The notes beneath the pieces were generated by a model. That model made no database searches and had not been told where the DNA came from. It worked only from the letters and a program-made list of their open reading frames with translations. DNA of 64,000 bases from Pirellulales bacterium (GTDB taxonomy: Bacteria > Planctomycetota > Planctomycetia > Pirellulales > Thermoguttaceae), in assembly GCA_016935315.1 (NCBI GenBank), contig JAFGRD010000078.1, forward strand, positions 1-64,000, in the 5' to 3' direction. Shown piece by piece: positions 7,700 to 16,277 of the stretch. Numbering within the stretch: the stretch's first letter is position 1; each line of letters starts with the position of its first letter. The translations under genes were made by a program, and so were the position numbers.

Positions 7700-7867
7700 A
7701 GCGCTCGGCTGACCGGCGCCCCGCCGGATCGCCCCGCCGTCGAGCCCCACGGCAACCCATCGAAATCACCTTTTCAGACCGACATCCCATGCACACCGGA
7801 TACTCCTCGGCGGCCGGCGGCCCTTCGGTCGGTCCGCCCCCGAGAAACTTCCAAGGGGAAACGCGAC

Positions 7868-8200
7868 GTGAAGCAACTCTGCAAAGCCCTTCGCGATGAC
7901 GACCACGGCGTGCTCACGTTCGAGTGGATTCTGCTGATCACCTTGCTGGTGATCGGCATCGTCGGCGGACTCTCCGCGGTTCGCGACGCCTTGATCGACG
8001 AGCTGGGCGACGTCGCCGCAGCCGCCGTGAACATCGATCAGAGCTACACCGTGGAAGCCTGCTCCTGCGCTTCCGATCCCGGCGGTGAACCGTTGGGCAA
8101 CAGCTTCGGCTACCAGGACACGGTTCCCACCTGTCCTGCGGGCACGGCCGAACGCCAGCGCTCCCAAGCCACCGGGCAAACCGTCGAGCAGTGCCCCTGA
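7868..8200 (+). CDS. Flp-like type IVb prepilin 2
   Basis: Second of three tandem paralogues, 110 residues. The GTG start at 7868 gives a 14-residue leader (VKQLCKALRDDDHG), then VLTFEWILLITLL with Glu at mature position 5. The helix and the following GGLSAVRDALIDELGDV segment are nearly the same as in pilin 1. The C-terminal 45 residues are unrelated to pilin 1 and hold four Cys (EACSCASD, TVPTC, EQCP), so they could form disulfides. A purine-rich AAGGGG lies upstream. A 347-base gap with a hairpin separates it from pilin 1. Confidence 0.84.
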   Translation: MKQLCKALRDDDHGVLTFEWILLITLLVIGIVGGLSAVRDALIDELGDVAAAAVNIDQSYTVEACSCASDPGGEPLGNSFGYQDTVPTCPAGTAERQRSQATGQTVEQCP

Positions 8201-8232
8201 GCCCGATCCAATCCGCGATGAGAGATTCCGCC

Positions 8233-8574
8233 GTGAGAAGCGCGCTGCAACGCATCCGCTCGGAAGACCAGGGCGTGCTGAGCTTCGAGTGGGTCCTGCT
8301 GATTACCCTGATCGTCATCGGCGTCGTAGGCGGGTTGTCCGCCGTGCGCGACGGCGTGATCGACGAGCTGGGCGACGTGGCCGACGCCGTCCTCCACATC
8401 GACCAGAGCTGGGAGGTTGCGCCGAGTCCGTACGATCCGCCGGGCACGGACTTCGGCAGCTACACCGATCCGTACGCCAACACACCTCCGGAGACGGGCA
8501 TTGTCAGCCGCGGGCGCCCCGGCGCTTCGCCCCCGTCGTCGGGCGAAGGCCTACAATGGCCCCTCGGCCCGTGA
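8233..8574 (+). CDS. Flp-like type IVb prepilin 3
   Basis: Third tandem paralogue, 113 residues from GTG 8233. This start gives the same 14-residue leader (VRSALQRIRSEDQG) as the other two; an in-frame ATG at 8218 is the alternative. Processing before VLSFE leaves Glu at position 5 and the helix WVLLITLIVIGVVGGL. The core again continues SAVRDGVIDELGDVAD..., while the tail is Pro/Gly/Ser-rich and has no Cys. The conserved processing region with three different tails suggests three subunits with distinct exposed faces. Probably co-transcribed with pilin 2, 32 bases upstream. Confidence 0.83.
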   Translation: MRSALQRIRSEDQGVLSFEWVLLITLIVIGVVGGLSAVRDGVIDELGDVADAVLHIDQSWEVAPSPYDPPGTDFGSYTDPYANTPPETGIVSRGRPGASPPSSGEGLQWPLGP

Positions 8575-8664
8575 GCCGTCCCTTCCGGCAAACGCACCCC
8601 AGAGAACAATACGATCGGCAGACGCCGGCGCGGGACAACGAAACACAGACACGAAAGGGATACA

Positions 8665-9210
8665 GTGGGCGCCATGTGGATTCTGGTGGTGGCGGTCGGA
8701 CTCTACGTCGCTTTGGCGGCGGCAACCGACCTGCGCATGCGCCGCATTCCCAACTACCTCACCGTGCCCGCGGCATTGGCCGGATTGGCCTACCACACGC
8801 TGGCACCGACCGGCTGGGGGCTCGGCACGTCGGCGGGCGGACTTGCCGTCGGGTTTGCCCTGTTGCTGTTGCCCTGGCTGGCTGGCGGCGGCGGCATGGG
8901 CGACGTCAAGCTGCTGGCCGCCTTGGGGGCCTGGCTGGGAACCCGCTGGCTGCTGATCACCTTTGCGGTCAGTGCGTGCTGCGCGGCCGCCATCGCCCTG
9001 GGCGTCCTGGTGTTCGCGGCAACGCAACAAGGGGTTGCGGACACCAGCCGGCGCTACCTGCGGGCGCGGCGACCGTCGGGCGTGCCGACGGGGCGCGGTC
9101 GAGGCAAGTCGGGCGGAAAACGCCCGGCCCGCGTGCTCCCCTTCGCGGTGCCGGTCGCCCTGAGCACCTACGCCGTGCTGGCCTGGCTGGTCGTGCGAGG
9201 CGGCCTCTGA
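8665..9210 (+). CDS. tadV: Prepilin peptidase of the Tad type (CpaA/TadV, A24 family)
   Basis: A polytopic inner-membrane aspartyl protease expected to remove the 14-residue leaders of the three upstream prepilins and probably the TadE-like protein. The 181-residue product has a first catalytic Asp in AATDLRMRRIPN (about residue 24) and the second in the signature GGGGMGDVKLL (about residue 80). There are about four to five hydrophobic segments and no N-methylation domain, as usual for CpaA. A basic loop (RARRPSGVP..RGRGKSGGKR) interrupts the last two segments. GTG 8665 follows AAAGGGA; ATG 8674 is a possible alternative. Confidence 0.9.
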   Translation: MGAMWILVVAVGLYVALAAATDLRMRRIPNYLTVPAALAGLAYHTLAPTGWGLGTSAGGLAVGFALLLLPWLAGGGGMGDVKLLAALGAWLGTRWLLITFAVSACCAAAIALGVLVFAATQQGVADTSRRYLRARRPSGVPTGRGRGKSGGKRPARVLPFAVPVALSTYAVLAWLVVRGGL

Positions 9211-9247
9211 ACAAGACGATACCCGTGCAAGACACTCTCGAAAGACC

Positions 9248-9703
9248 ATGAAACGGAAACCGACACGAACGAGCCGGCCGACACCCGGAAAGCCCAACAC
9301 GCGAGGCGGCGTGCTGAGCCTCGAGTTGGTCGTTGTCCTGCCGATCTTGCTGCTGGTGCTGCTGGCCGTGATCCAATTCAGCACGTATCTGTTGGCAACG
9401 CAAGCGATCCAGGCGGCGGCGTTGGTCGGCGCCCGCGAAGCCACGCTGCCGGGGGCCACCGAAGAGCGCGTCCACGCCGCGGTCCATCGGGCGCTGAAAG
9501 GGTGGCGCTTCGAGGACCGTTTGGGCGACGACGGCGTGGCGATTACGCCGGAGAACTGGCAGGACCTTCGCAGCGGCGAGAGCGTGGGCGTGTTGGTGCG
9601 GATCGACGCGAACCAAGCGGCCATGAACTCGCTGAGGCACCTGCCCGGCTTCGACTGGACCGACGAACTGATCTGCGGTCAGTACATCATGCGGAAGGAG
9701 TAG
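9248..9703 (+). CDS. tadE: TadE-like pseudopilin
   Basis: A minor pilin-like protein of Tad systems, anchored in the inner membrane with a periplasmic domain. In the 151-residue product a basic N-terminus precedes GGVLSLELVVVLPILLLVLLAVIQF. Processing after Gly would leave VLSLE, again with Glu at position 5, followed by the typical TadE hydrophobic stretch. The segment ALVGAREATLPGAT after the helix is also characteristic of TadE. The periplasmic part is short and has one Cys. It follows the peptidase gene by 37 bases and precedes cpaB, the usual order in Tad loci. Confidence 0.85.
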   Translation: MKRKPTRTSRPTPGKPNTRGGVLSLELVVVLPILLLVLLAVIQFSTYLLATQAIQAAALVGAREATLPGATEERVHAAVHRALKGWRFEDRLGDDGVAITPENWQDLRSGESVGVLVRIDANQAAMNSLRHLPGFDWTDELICGQYIMRKE

Positions 9704-9796
9704 TCCGCGGTCACCGACGACGAAACCCCATTCCCGAAACACCTCACCTCCGTGATCCACACGACAACAACGCATTTCCGGCAGGAGACCCATCCC

Positions 9797-10873
9797 ATGA
9801 AACGCATCAGCCCCGGCACGGTGACCCTCGGCGTGGTCGCCATCCTGTTTGGCCTGGTCACCGCCTACGCGGTTCGCCACTACTCGACCGGCGAGGTCGT
9901 GCAGCCGCCGACGCCGACGCCGCGGTTGGGCGTGGTGATCGTGCCGCGCGTCAACCTGCCCAAGTACAGCCGGATCAACGCCGAGGACATCGAGCTGTTG
10001 CAGGTTCCGCTCGAGAAGGTCCCGGAGGGCGCGGTGCAAGTCATATCACGAGCCGTCTACCGCCTCGTCAAGGCGACGGTCATGGCCGGCGAACCGATCA
10101 TGGAAGCCAGTCTCTACGGCGTGGGCGAGGTGCCCAGGCTGGCCGATCAGCTTCCGCCCGGCTATCGGGCCGTGACCCTGGAGGTAGACGCCAACAGCGC
10201 GCTGAACGGCATGATCCAGCCGGAGTCGTACGTGGACATCTCGTTGACGGTCCAGGGCAAGCAGCCGGAGCTGGGCGGCCTGGCCACGCTGACGCTGTTG
10301 CGCGGCGCGAGAGTGCTGGCCACCAGCCACTCGCGCTTCCGCAGATCGGAAGACCGCCCGAGCAACGTCCGCAACATCACGGTGGCCGTTTCGTCCAAGC
10401 AGGCCAATAAGCTGATCCTGGCCCAGCGCTACGGGACGCTGAGCGTGACGCTTCGCAGCAACCTCGAGGTGGACACCTTGCTGGCCGACGATTCGGCGGA
10501 ACAGGACCCCGAGCTGATCAACCCGATGGACCTCCTGGGGCTGACCGCGCAGCCGGAGCCCGTGCCCGTCGAGAAGAGGGCGCAGATCTGGCGAGGCGGC
10601 CAGATGCAGGAGCTCACCTTCGGAGTCGCCCAGGTTCAAGAGGCGGCCAACACGGCTTGGGGCGAGCCGGCGCCGGCCGCGCCGAGCCCGTCCGGCTGCA
10701 AGGAATGCGACAAGAAGCAGCAGCAGGCGGCCGCCGCCGGAAGTATTCCCACGCCGGCCCCGCCGCAAGACACGGCCAGCCTGGCCACCGGCGCCCGCTT
10801 CGAGCAACGGCCTCACGGCCAGGCGATCTACATTCCCGTACGGGCCGAAGCAGCCGGCGCGACGACCAACTGA
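9797..10873 (+). CDS. cpaB: Flp pilus assembly protein CpaB/RcpC
   Basis: A periplasmic, inner-membrane-anchored assembly protein thought to connect the Tad machine with the secretin or with peptidoglycan. The 358-residue product starts at ATG 9797 (AGGAG upstream). It has a basic N-terminus and one membrane segment (VTLGVVAILFGLVTAYAV). An SAF-like domain follows (VPRVNLPKYSRINAEDIELLQVP..., about residues 45-115), then the RcpC domain with GYRAVTLEVDANSALNGMIQPESYVDI. The C-terminal third is low-complexity, with Pro/Ala runs and a CKECDKKQQQ patch. I saw no CpaC-like secretin gene in this window. Confidence 0.88.
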   Translation: MKRISPGTVTLGVVAILFGLVTAYAVRHYSTGEVVQPPTPTPRLGVVIVPRVNLPKYSRINAEDIELLQVPLEKVPEGAVQVISRAVYRLVKATVMAGEPIMEASLYGVGEVPRLADQLPPGYRAVTLEVDANSALNGMIQPESYVDISLTVQGKQPELGGLATLTLLRGARVLATSHSRFRRSEDRPSNVRNITVAVSSKQANKLILAQRYGTLSVTLRSNLEVDTLLADDSAEQDPELINPMDLLGLTAQPEPVPVEKRAQIWRGGQMQELTFGVAQVQEAANTAWGEPAPAAPSPSGCKECDKKQQQAAAAGSIPTPAPPQDTASLATGARFEQRPHGQAIYIPVRAEAAGATTN

Positions 10874-10940
10874 GAAGGAAGGCCCCGCGCAAGGGGTCCA
10901 AGCCGCACCACGAGACACGCGACTGAGGACCGCAGTTTTC

Positions 10941-12206
10941 ATGCTGATCACGCCATCCCACGTCCGATTACCTCGCCCGGCCCGCCGCAACGGCGGCCGC
11001 CGCGGCCGCATCCGCCGCGCGCCGCGCCGGGGCGTCGTGGCCCTGCTGGCGATTTGGATGCTGGTGATCTTCGTGCTGACGGCGGCCTGGGTGCTCAACT
11101 ACAACTTCCTGGTGCTGCTGGGCCGCAACCTCCAGCAGAAGTGCGACGCGATCGCCTTGGCGGCGGCCCCCGCACTGCTCGACGAGGATCTGCTGCGCGA
11201 CTATCCCGCACCGCCGGTCCCCAACCAGATCGACGATTGTGCCGAAGCCGAACGAGTCGCCTCGCGGTATCGCGAGCTGAACAACCAGGCCCAGTCGCCG
11301 GCGTTTCGCGTGCCGTCCAGCGCTCTGACGATCGAGTCGGGATTCGTGGCCGACCTGACGGGCGAGACGCCGTACCGGTTCGACCGGTCGATTCCGCTCG
11401 GCGACCCGATCTCCCCGCGCAACACCTTGCACGTTTCCTCGCAACGGACAATCGGCGGCGACCACCCGGTCCGCTACCTGCTGAACCTGCTCGGCGGCGA
11501 CGCCGCCCCGGCGGCCGATCTCCGTAGCGGGGCCTTTGCCACGCTGGACAATCTGGTCATCGGTTTCCGGCCGGAGGCTTCGGCCAGTTCGCCGGTGATG
11601 CCGCTGGCGATCAGCACGGACGCATGGCGGATCGAACGGGCCGCCGGCGACGACGCCAACGGCAACGGCATTCGCGAATTGCTCCTGAGGTTGGAGTCGC
11701 CGGACCAGCAGCCCGCGGACGCCAACTCGGTCCTCGTCTTCTTCGATGGGAACGTCGACCTCGACGCGCTCTCGGCCCAGATGCTCTTGGGGCTGTTTCC
11801 CGACGACCTTCCGCCGGACGGCCGATTGGGCCCGGCGACTCCGTCCTCGCCCTGTTCGGTGGCTGCGGTCCGCGAGGTGGATCCCCTGCAAGACGGCGAA
11901 CGGAACCGGGAGCTTGCCGGGGCGCTCAGCCGGCTGGCAGACGACGGCGCGGTGCGTGTCTTTCCCCTGTTCGACTCCCGCGGCGACTCCCCCGAGGGGC
12001 AGAACGGCCGGCGTGCCTGGGAGCAGGTCCGCCTCATCGGATTCGTGGCGGCCACGGTTCTGGACGCGGCGGTCGTCGACCGGCGGCTGACCGCCACCAT
12101 CGAGCCAGCTTTTCTGATCCACTGCACGGCCTGGACCGCCGGGCCGGGCGATCCGGCGAGACCGGAACCGAACCTGTATCTCCACAAGTTGCGACTGTCG
12201 CACTGA
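10941..12206 (+). CDS. TadG-like membrane-anchored protein
   Basis: A 421-residue protein with a strongly basic N-terminus (RRNGGRRGRIRRAPRRG) and a single hydrophobic segment (VVALLAIWMLVIFVLTAAWVLNYNFLVL, about residues 31-60). The rest is a large extracytoplasmic domain. The pattern RRG.VALL...L followed by a helix and LGRNLQQKCDAIALAAA matches the TadG-like N-terminal family, in which the helix leads into a conserved region counting the protein as a pseudopilin-like component. No von Willebrand MIDAS motif (DxSxS) is seen in the C-terminal part, unlike many TadG proteins. It lies between cpaB and tadA, 67 bases after the former. Confidence 0.75.
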   Translation: MLITPSHVRLPRPARRNGGRRGRIRRAPRRGVVALLAIWMLVIFVLTAAWVLNYNFLVLLGRNLQQKCDAIALAAAPALLDEDLLRDYPAPPVPNQIDDCAEAERVASRYRELNNQAQSPAFRVPSSALTIESGFVADLTGETPYRFDRSIPLGDPISPRNTLHVSSQRTIGGDHPVRYLLNLLGGDAAPAADLRSGAFATLDNLVIGFRPEASASSPVMPLAISTDAWRIERAAGDDANGNGIRELLLRLESPDQQPADANSVLVFFDGNVDLDALSAQMLLGLFPDDLPPDGRLGPATPSSPCSVAAVREVDPLQDGERNRELAGALSRLADDGAVRVFPLFDSRGDSPEGQNGRRAWEQVRLIGFVAATVLDAAVVDRRLTATIEPAFLIHCTAWTAGPGDPARPEPNLYLHKLRLSH

Positions 12207-12292
12207 CGTTTCGAGAAGGCAGCGATGCGAATCGTATCGGCAGAAAACCAACCACGGCACAGCGTACCCACCTGTGTTGGAAAGGGAATCGT

Positions 12293-13705
12293 ATGAAGAT
12301 CACGTTCCGCCGAAAAGACGAGGCCGAGCCGGGCCCCGGCTCCGCGGACGCCGACCGCCCGGCCGAGAGCTTCGAGGCCGAGTTCCAGAAGCTGAAGACG
12401 CGGATCCACCGCGAGCTGATCGATTCGCTGGACCTTTCGCGCATCGGCACGCTGGAGGGCCCGCACCTGCGGGCGCATATCCAGAATTTGGCCGAGGGGC
12501 TGCTCCGCTCGCGCCCGGAGATGCTCTCCGCCATCGACGAAGAGCGGCTGGTCGACGAGTTGATGGCCGAGTCGTTCGGCCTGGGGCCGCTGGAACCCTA
12601 TATGCAAGACCCCGACGTGACCGACGTACTGGTCAACGGCCCCAACGAGGTCTACGTCGAGCGCCTGGGGCGTTTGCAGGAGACCAACACGGTGTTCGCC
12701 GACGAGGAGCACTTGATGCAGATCATCCAGCGGGTGGTTTCGCAGGTCGGCCGCCGGATCGACGAGCAATCGCCGATGGTCGACGCCCGGCTGCCCGACG
12801 GCTCCCGCATCAACGCCATCATCCCCCCGCTGGCCCTGAACGGTCCCGTGCTCTCCATCCGCCGCTTCGGCCACCAGCCGCTGCGGATGGACGATCTGCT
12901 GCAGTACGACTCGATCTGCCCGGAAATGGTCGACCTGCTCAAGGCGGCCGTGGCCGGGCGCGTGAACATCATGATCAGCGGCGGGACCGGGTCGGGAAAG
13001 ACCACGCTGTTGAACAGCCTTTCGGCCTTCGTGCCGCCCGAGGAACGGCTGGTGACCATCGAAGACTCGGCCGAGCTGAAGCTGCAGCGAAAACACGTGG
13101 TCAGCCTGGAGACCCGCATCCCCAACACCGAAAGCCAAGGCGCGATCACTCCCCGCGACCTGGTCCGCAACGCCCTGCGGATGCGGCCCGATCGGATCCT
13201 GCTGGGCGAGGTCCGCGGCGGCGAAGCGCTCGACATGCTCCAGGCGATGAACACCGGCCATGAAGGCTCGCTGACGACGATCCACGCCAACGACACCCAC
13301 GACGCCCTCTCCCGGCTCGAAGTGATGGTGAGCATGGCCGGCTTCGACCTGCCGGTTTCGGTCGTGCGGCGCTACATCGCCTCGGCGATCACCCTGGTCG
13401 TCCATCTGGCACGGCTCCAAGGAGGCGTCCGGCGCGTGATGCGCGTCTCGGAAATCACCGGGCTGGTCGACGGCGATTATCGGATGCAGGAGGTCTTCGG
13501 CTTCCGCCAGTCGCGTGTCGACGCCGAGGGCCGGGCCACGGGCCAATTCTACGCGACCGGAAACGTACCCTATTGCTGCCGGCGACTCGACGAGCTCGGG
13601 CTCGGATTGCCGGAAACGCTGTTCCAGCAGCGCACGTTGCGGCGGGCGGCGCCGACGTGCCACGTGCCGCTGGAATCCCCGATGCCCCGGGAGGTCCTGC
13701 CATGA
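12293..13705 (+). CDS. tadA: Tad secretion ATPase TadA/CpaF
   Basis: The cytoplasmic hexameric ATPase that powers Flp pilus assembly. The 470-residue protein has an N-terminal domain with FGLGPLEPYMQDPDVTDVLVNGPNEVYVE (about 95-125). The catalytic core follows: Walker A GGTGSGKTTLL near residue 230, an Asp box (VTIEDSAEL), Walker B LLGEVRGGEALDMLQAMNTGHEGS and the His box TTIHAN. Start ATG 12293 lies after AAAGGGAATC. Its stop overlaps the tadB start by 4 bases (ATGA), which implies translational coupling. All catalytic motifs are intact. Confidence 0.96.
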   Translation: MKITFRRKDEAEPGPGSADADRPAESFEAEFQKLKTRIHRELIDSLDLSRIGTLEGPHLRAHIQNLAEGLLRSRPEMLSAIDEERLVDELMAESFGLGPLEPYMQDPDVTDVLVNGPNEVYVERLGRLQETNTVFADEEHLMQIIQRVVSQVGRRIDEQSPMVDARLPDGSRINAIIPPLALNGPVLSIRRFGHQPLRMDDLLQYDSICPEMVDLLKAAVAGRVNIMISGGTGSGKTTLLNSLSAFVPPEERLVTIEDSAELKLQRKHVVSLETRIPNTESQGAITPRDLVRNALRMRPDRILLGEVRGGEALDMLQAMNTGHEGSLTTIHANDTHDALSRLEVMVSMAGFDLPVSVVRRYIASAITLVVHLARLQGGVRRVMRVSEITGLVDGDYRMQEVFGFRQSRVDAEGRATGQFYATGNVPYCCRRLDELGLGLPETLFQQRTLRRAAPTCHVPLESPMPREVLP

Positions 13706-14634
13706 ACGTCTCGCTGTTGGTCATGGTCCTGCTCGCCTCGGCCGCTTTCGCCACGGTGACGCTTTCCGTCGCGCTGCTGGTGCGCGATCTGCGGCGAGGG
13801 AGCGACCGCATCGAGCAGCCGTTGGGACCCGATCTCGGTTGGGCGCCGGACGCGCCGGCGGTCGTGGCCGCCCGAAAATCGGCCGGCCGCATCGATTGGG
13901 CCTTCTCCGCGCTGCTGCAAAGCGCCGGCTGCCGCCTCGACGAGCCGACCGCCTTGGCCCTCGTGGCCGGGGCGGCCGTGGTCGGCTGTGCCGTGCCGCT
14001 GGTGCTGCTGGAGAACCTTCTGGCCGGCGCCGCGGGACTGCTGCTGGGCGCGTCGCTGCCGCTTCTCTGGTGGGGCTTTCAGCGGGCGAAGCGAATGCAC
14101 GCGATGAAGAAGCACCTGCCCGAAACACTGGAACTGCTGGCCGACGGCGTCCGCGCGGGACAGACCCTCGAACAGGCCGCCGAGCTGGTGGCCACCGGCG
14201 CGCCGGCGCCGCTCAGCGAGGAGTTCGGCTACTGCGTTTCGCAGTTGAAGCTGGGCCACTCCCCGGTGGCCGTGCTTCAGCGGATGGCTCGGCGGATCCC
14301 GCTGCCGGAGTTCAAGATCTTCACCACGGCGGTCGTGGTCCATCGCCAAACGGGCGGCAACCTCTCGCTGCTGGCCCATCGGCTGGCCACCTCCGCGCGC
14401 GACCGCCAGGAGTTCCACGGCCACGTCCACGCCGTGACCGCCGCCAGCCGGTTCTCGGTGGTCGGCCTGACGCTGGGGACCTTTGCGGCAGTGGGCATGC
14501 TCGCGTGGCTGCGGCCCGAGTATCTGGAGACCTTCCTCAGCCACCGGTTGGGGCCCTCGCTGCTGGCGACCGCGGCCGGACTGCAAATCCTGGGGATCTT
14601 CTGGGTCTGGCGGACACTGAGAGTCCAGTTCTGA
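13702..14634 (+). CDS. tadB: Tad inner-membrane platform protein TadB
   Basis: One of two GspF-like inner-membrane proteins that form the platform beneath the pilus. The 310-residue product starts at ATG 13702 (GGAGG upstream), overlapping tadA. It has an N-terminal membrane segment, a hydrophobic pair near 95-135, and a cytoplasmic T2SSF domain with LPETLELLADGVRAGQTLEQAAELVA. The motif RMARRIPLPEFKIFTTAVVVHRQTGGNLS is typical of TadB. Two C-terminal membrane segments complete the fold. It acts together with TadC downstream. Confidence 0.93.
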   Translation: MNVSLLVMVLLASAAFATVTLSVALLVRDLRRGSDRIEQPLGPDLGWAPDAPAVVAARKSAGRIDWAFSALLQSAGCRLDEPTALALVAGAAVVGCAVPLVLLENLLAGAAGLLLGASLPLLWWGFQRAKRMHAMKKHLPETLELLADGVRAGQTLEQAAELVATGAPAPLSEEFGYCVSQLKLGHSPVAVLQRMARRIPLPEFKIFTTAVVVHRQTGGNLSLLAHRLATSARDRQEFHGHVHAVTAASRFSVVGLTLGTFAAVGMLAWLRPEYLETFLSHRLGPSLLATAAGLQILGIFWVWRTLRVQF

Positions 14635-14697
14635 ATCGTTGCCTTCCAACCAGCACAACGGATCGCTCTACAAGCTGCACCACCGAAAGACGCCCGC

Positions 14698-15729
14698 ATG
14701 AGCCCACTACTGACCCTGATCGACCCGACGTCCGCCGTGGTGTTCGCCATGGCGGCCGTGACGTTCTTCCTGATCGCGCGGATCTGCACTCGCAGGCCGA
14801 ACCGGCAGGCGGCGCGGTTGGATCCCACTCGGCCGGCGGCGCTGCCGGAGGCCGACGAGGGCCTGTTCGGATCGTGGACGCCGGCGCTGGCGGCCCAGAT
14901 CCCCGAATCGTCCAAGGAACACCGGGACTTCCGGCTGCTGCTCCGCCAGGCCGGCCTTTACCGGCCCAGCGCCCGCACGACGATCTACGCCCTGCGATTC
15001 GTCCTGTTGCTCATGCCGCTGGTGGCTGCGGGGATCGGGGCGGTGATCGCCGATTCGCAGCGGACTTGGCAGATCCTGGTTCTCGGCGGCCTGGCGGCGG
15101 GTGTGCTGTCGATCGTGCCGCGTTTGTACGTTTTCTTTCGCCGCCGCCGGCGGATGCGGCAGATTTGCCAAGGTCTGCCCGACACGATCGACATGCTGAG
15201 CATGTGTGCCAGCGGCGGCCTGGGACTCAGCGAGAGCCTGGACCACGTGGCCGGCCAGATGAGCGCCTATCCGGAGCTGGCCGGCGAGTTGCGGATTCTC
15301 AAGCGGCAGGCCGAAGTCGGCAGCCTGAAGCAGGCGCTGGCCGATTTCTCGGTGCGTGTGAACCTGCCGGAGGCTCGCCAACTGGCCAGCCTGTTGACGC
15401 GCGGCACCCGTCTGGGCACGCAACTGTCCGGCTCGCTCAACGAGCAGGCCGACCATCTTCGCGTGGCGCGGCGCCAGTCGGCCACCACCCAGGCGAACAA
15501 GACGCCGGTGAAGCTGGTCTTTCCGATCCTGTTCTGTTTCGCTCCGGCGGCGCTGATTCTGTTGACCGCCCCGGCCGTGCTGGAGCTGCGCGACTTCCTG
15601 CGCCCGCCGGCGCAAACGGCCGACGCCAGCGAGGGCTTCGGCACGGGAGCCGTGCTCGACTCCCTGCGGACGCTCGATCAGCGCGTGGACCCGGTGCTCA
15701 TCGGTCCGGCGGCAGATGCCCCGCGGTAG
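14698..15729 (+). CDS. tadC: Tad inner-membrane platform protein TadC
   Basis: The partner of TadB in the pilus platform, 343 residues. A single N-terminal membrane segment, a central hydrophobic pair (about 100-145) and a C-terminal one (LILLTAPAVLEL) frame a T2SSF domain. That domain reads LPDTIDMLSMCASGGLGLSESLDHVA, and then LASLLTRGTRLGTQLSGSLNEQADHLRVARR, both diagnostic of TadC. It is the last clear gene of the pilus run, 63 bases after tadB. The CpaC-like secretin and TadZ/CpaE expected for a complete system are not adjacent and may lie elsewhere in the genome. Confidence 0.93.
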   Translation: MSPLLTLIDPTSAVVFAMAAVTFFLIARICTRRPNRQAARLDPTRPAALPEADEGLFGSWTPALAAQIPESSKEHRDFRLLLRQAGLYRPSARTTIYALRFVLLLMPLVAAGIGAVIADSQRTWQILVLGGLAAGVLSIVPRLYVFFRRRRRMRQICQGLPDTIDMLSMCASGGLGLSESLDHVAGQMSAYPELAGELRILKRQAEVGSLKQALADFSVRVNLPEARQLASLLTRGTRLGTQLSGSLNEQADHLRVARRQSATTQANKTPVKLVFPILFCFAPAALILLTAPAVLELRDFLRPPAQTADASEGFGTGAVLDSLRTLDQRVDPVLIGPAADAPR

Positions 15730-16277
15730 TCGCCGCCGACTTCCTCTTCGAGGAGTCCTTCCTGGCGAATCCAGGGCGGGTTGACCAACCGCGTGCGCAG
15801 CCGATCTGATCCAAGCCGTATTCCGCCGCGCCCAGGTGGACCGCCTGCAGCCGGTCGTCCAGCGTGTCGAGTATCGTCGGCCACACGTCCGGTTGCCGCT
15901 TTGCGGAAGTCCACCTTCATCAGGAGCCCGTCATCCTCGGCGATCGTCGGGGCGATCTCTGCGCAGCAGATAAGAGGGCGGCCCGGGTATGCGAGCGTGG
16001 GCCCCGTCAAAGCGGAGCTGCCGACGCACCGGCGGCTTCGGCAGGTTTTCTGCGGGCGGTTTCTTCTTGGACGGTTCCATGGCAAATCCCGGGCCGGCTC
16101 CAAAGGGGTCCGGCCGCCGCCGGCACACGACCGGAGCGGCCATCATACCATCTGCCGCCCCCCGACCGCAAGCGCGGAAGCCCGAGGGCCAGGGATCCAC
16201 GGTCCGCTCGGCACGTTGACTCCGGCGCCGGCGGCGCGCCATACTGGTGGCGCCCTCTACTACGAAAGGACCGGGTC
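15730..16277 (-). pseudogene. Non-coding stretch with possible decayed ORF fragments
   Basis: This 548-base gap has no intact gene. On the minus strand, three short frames look more protein-like than random. One opens at ATG 16080 with MEPSKKKPPAENLPKPPVRR. A second frame contains EDDGLLMKVDFRK. A third contains PTILDTLDDRLQAVHLGAAE and then runs on. Joining them would need at least two frameshifts. This looks like a dead gene of unknown family, but it could be chance. Confidence 0.25.

Noticed and set aside
11474-13663. A 729-codon minus-strand frame opposite the TadG-like and TadA genes
   Set aside because: No domain; TadA motifs on the other strand are complete.
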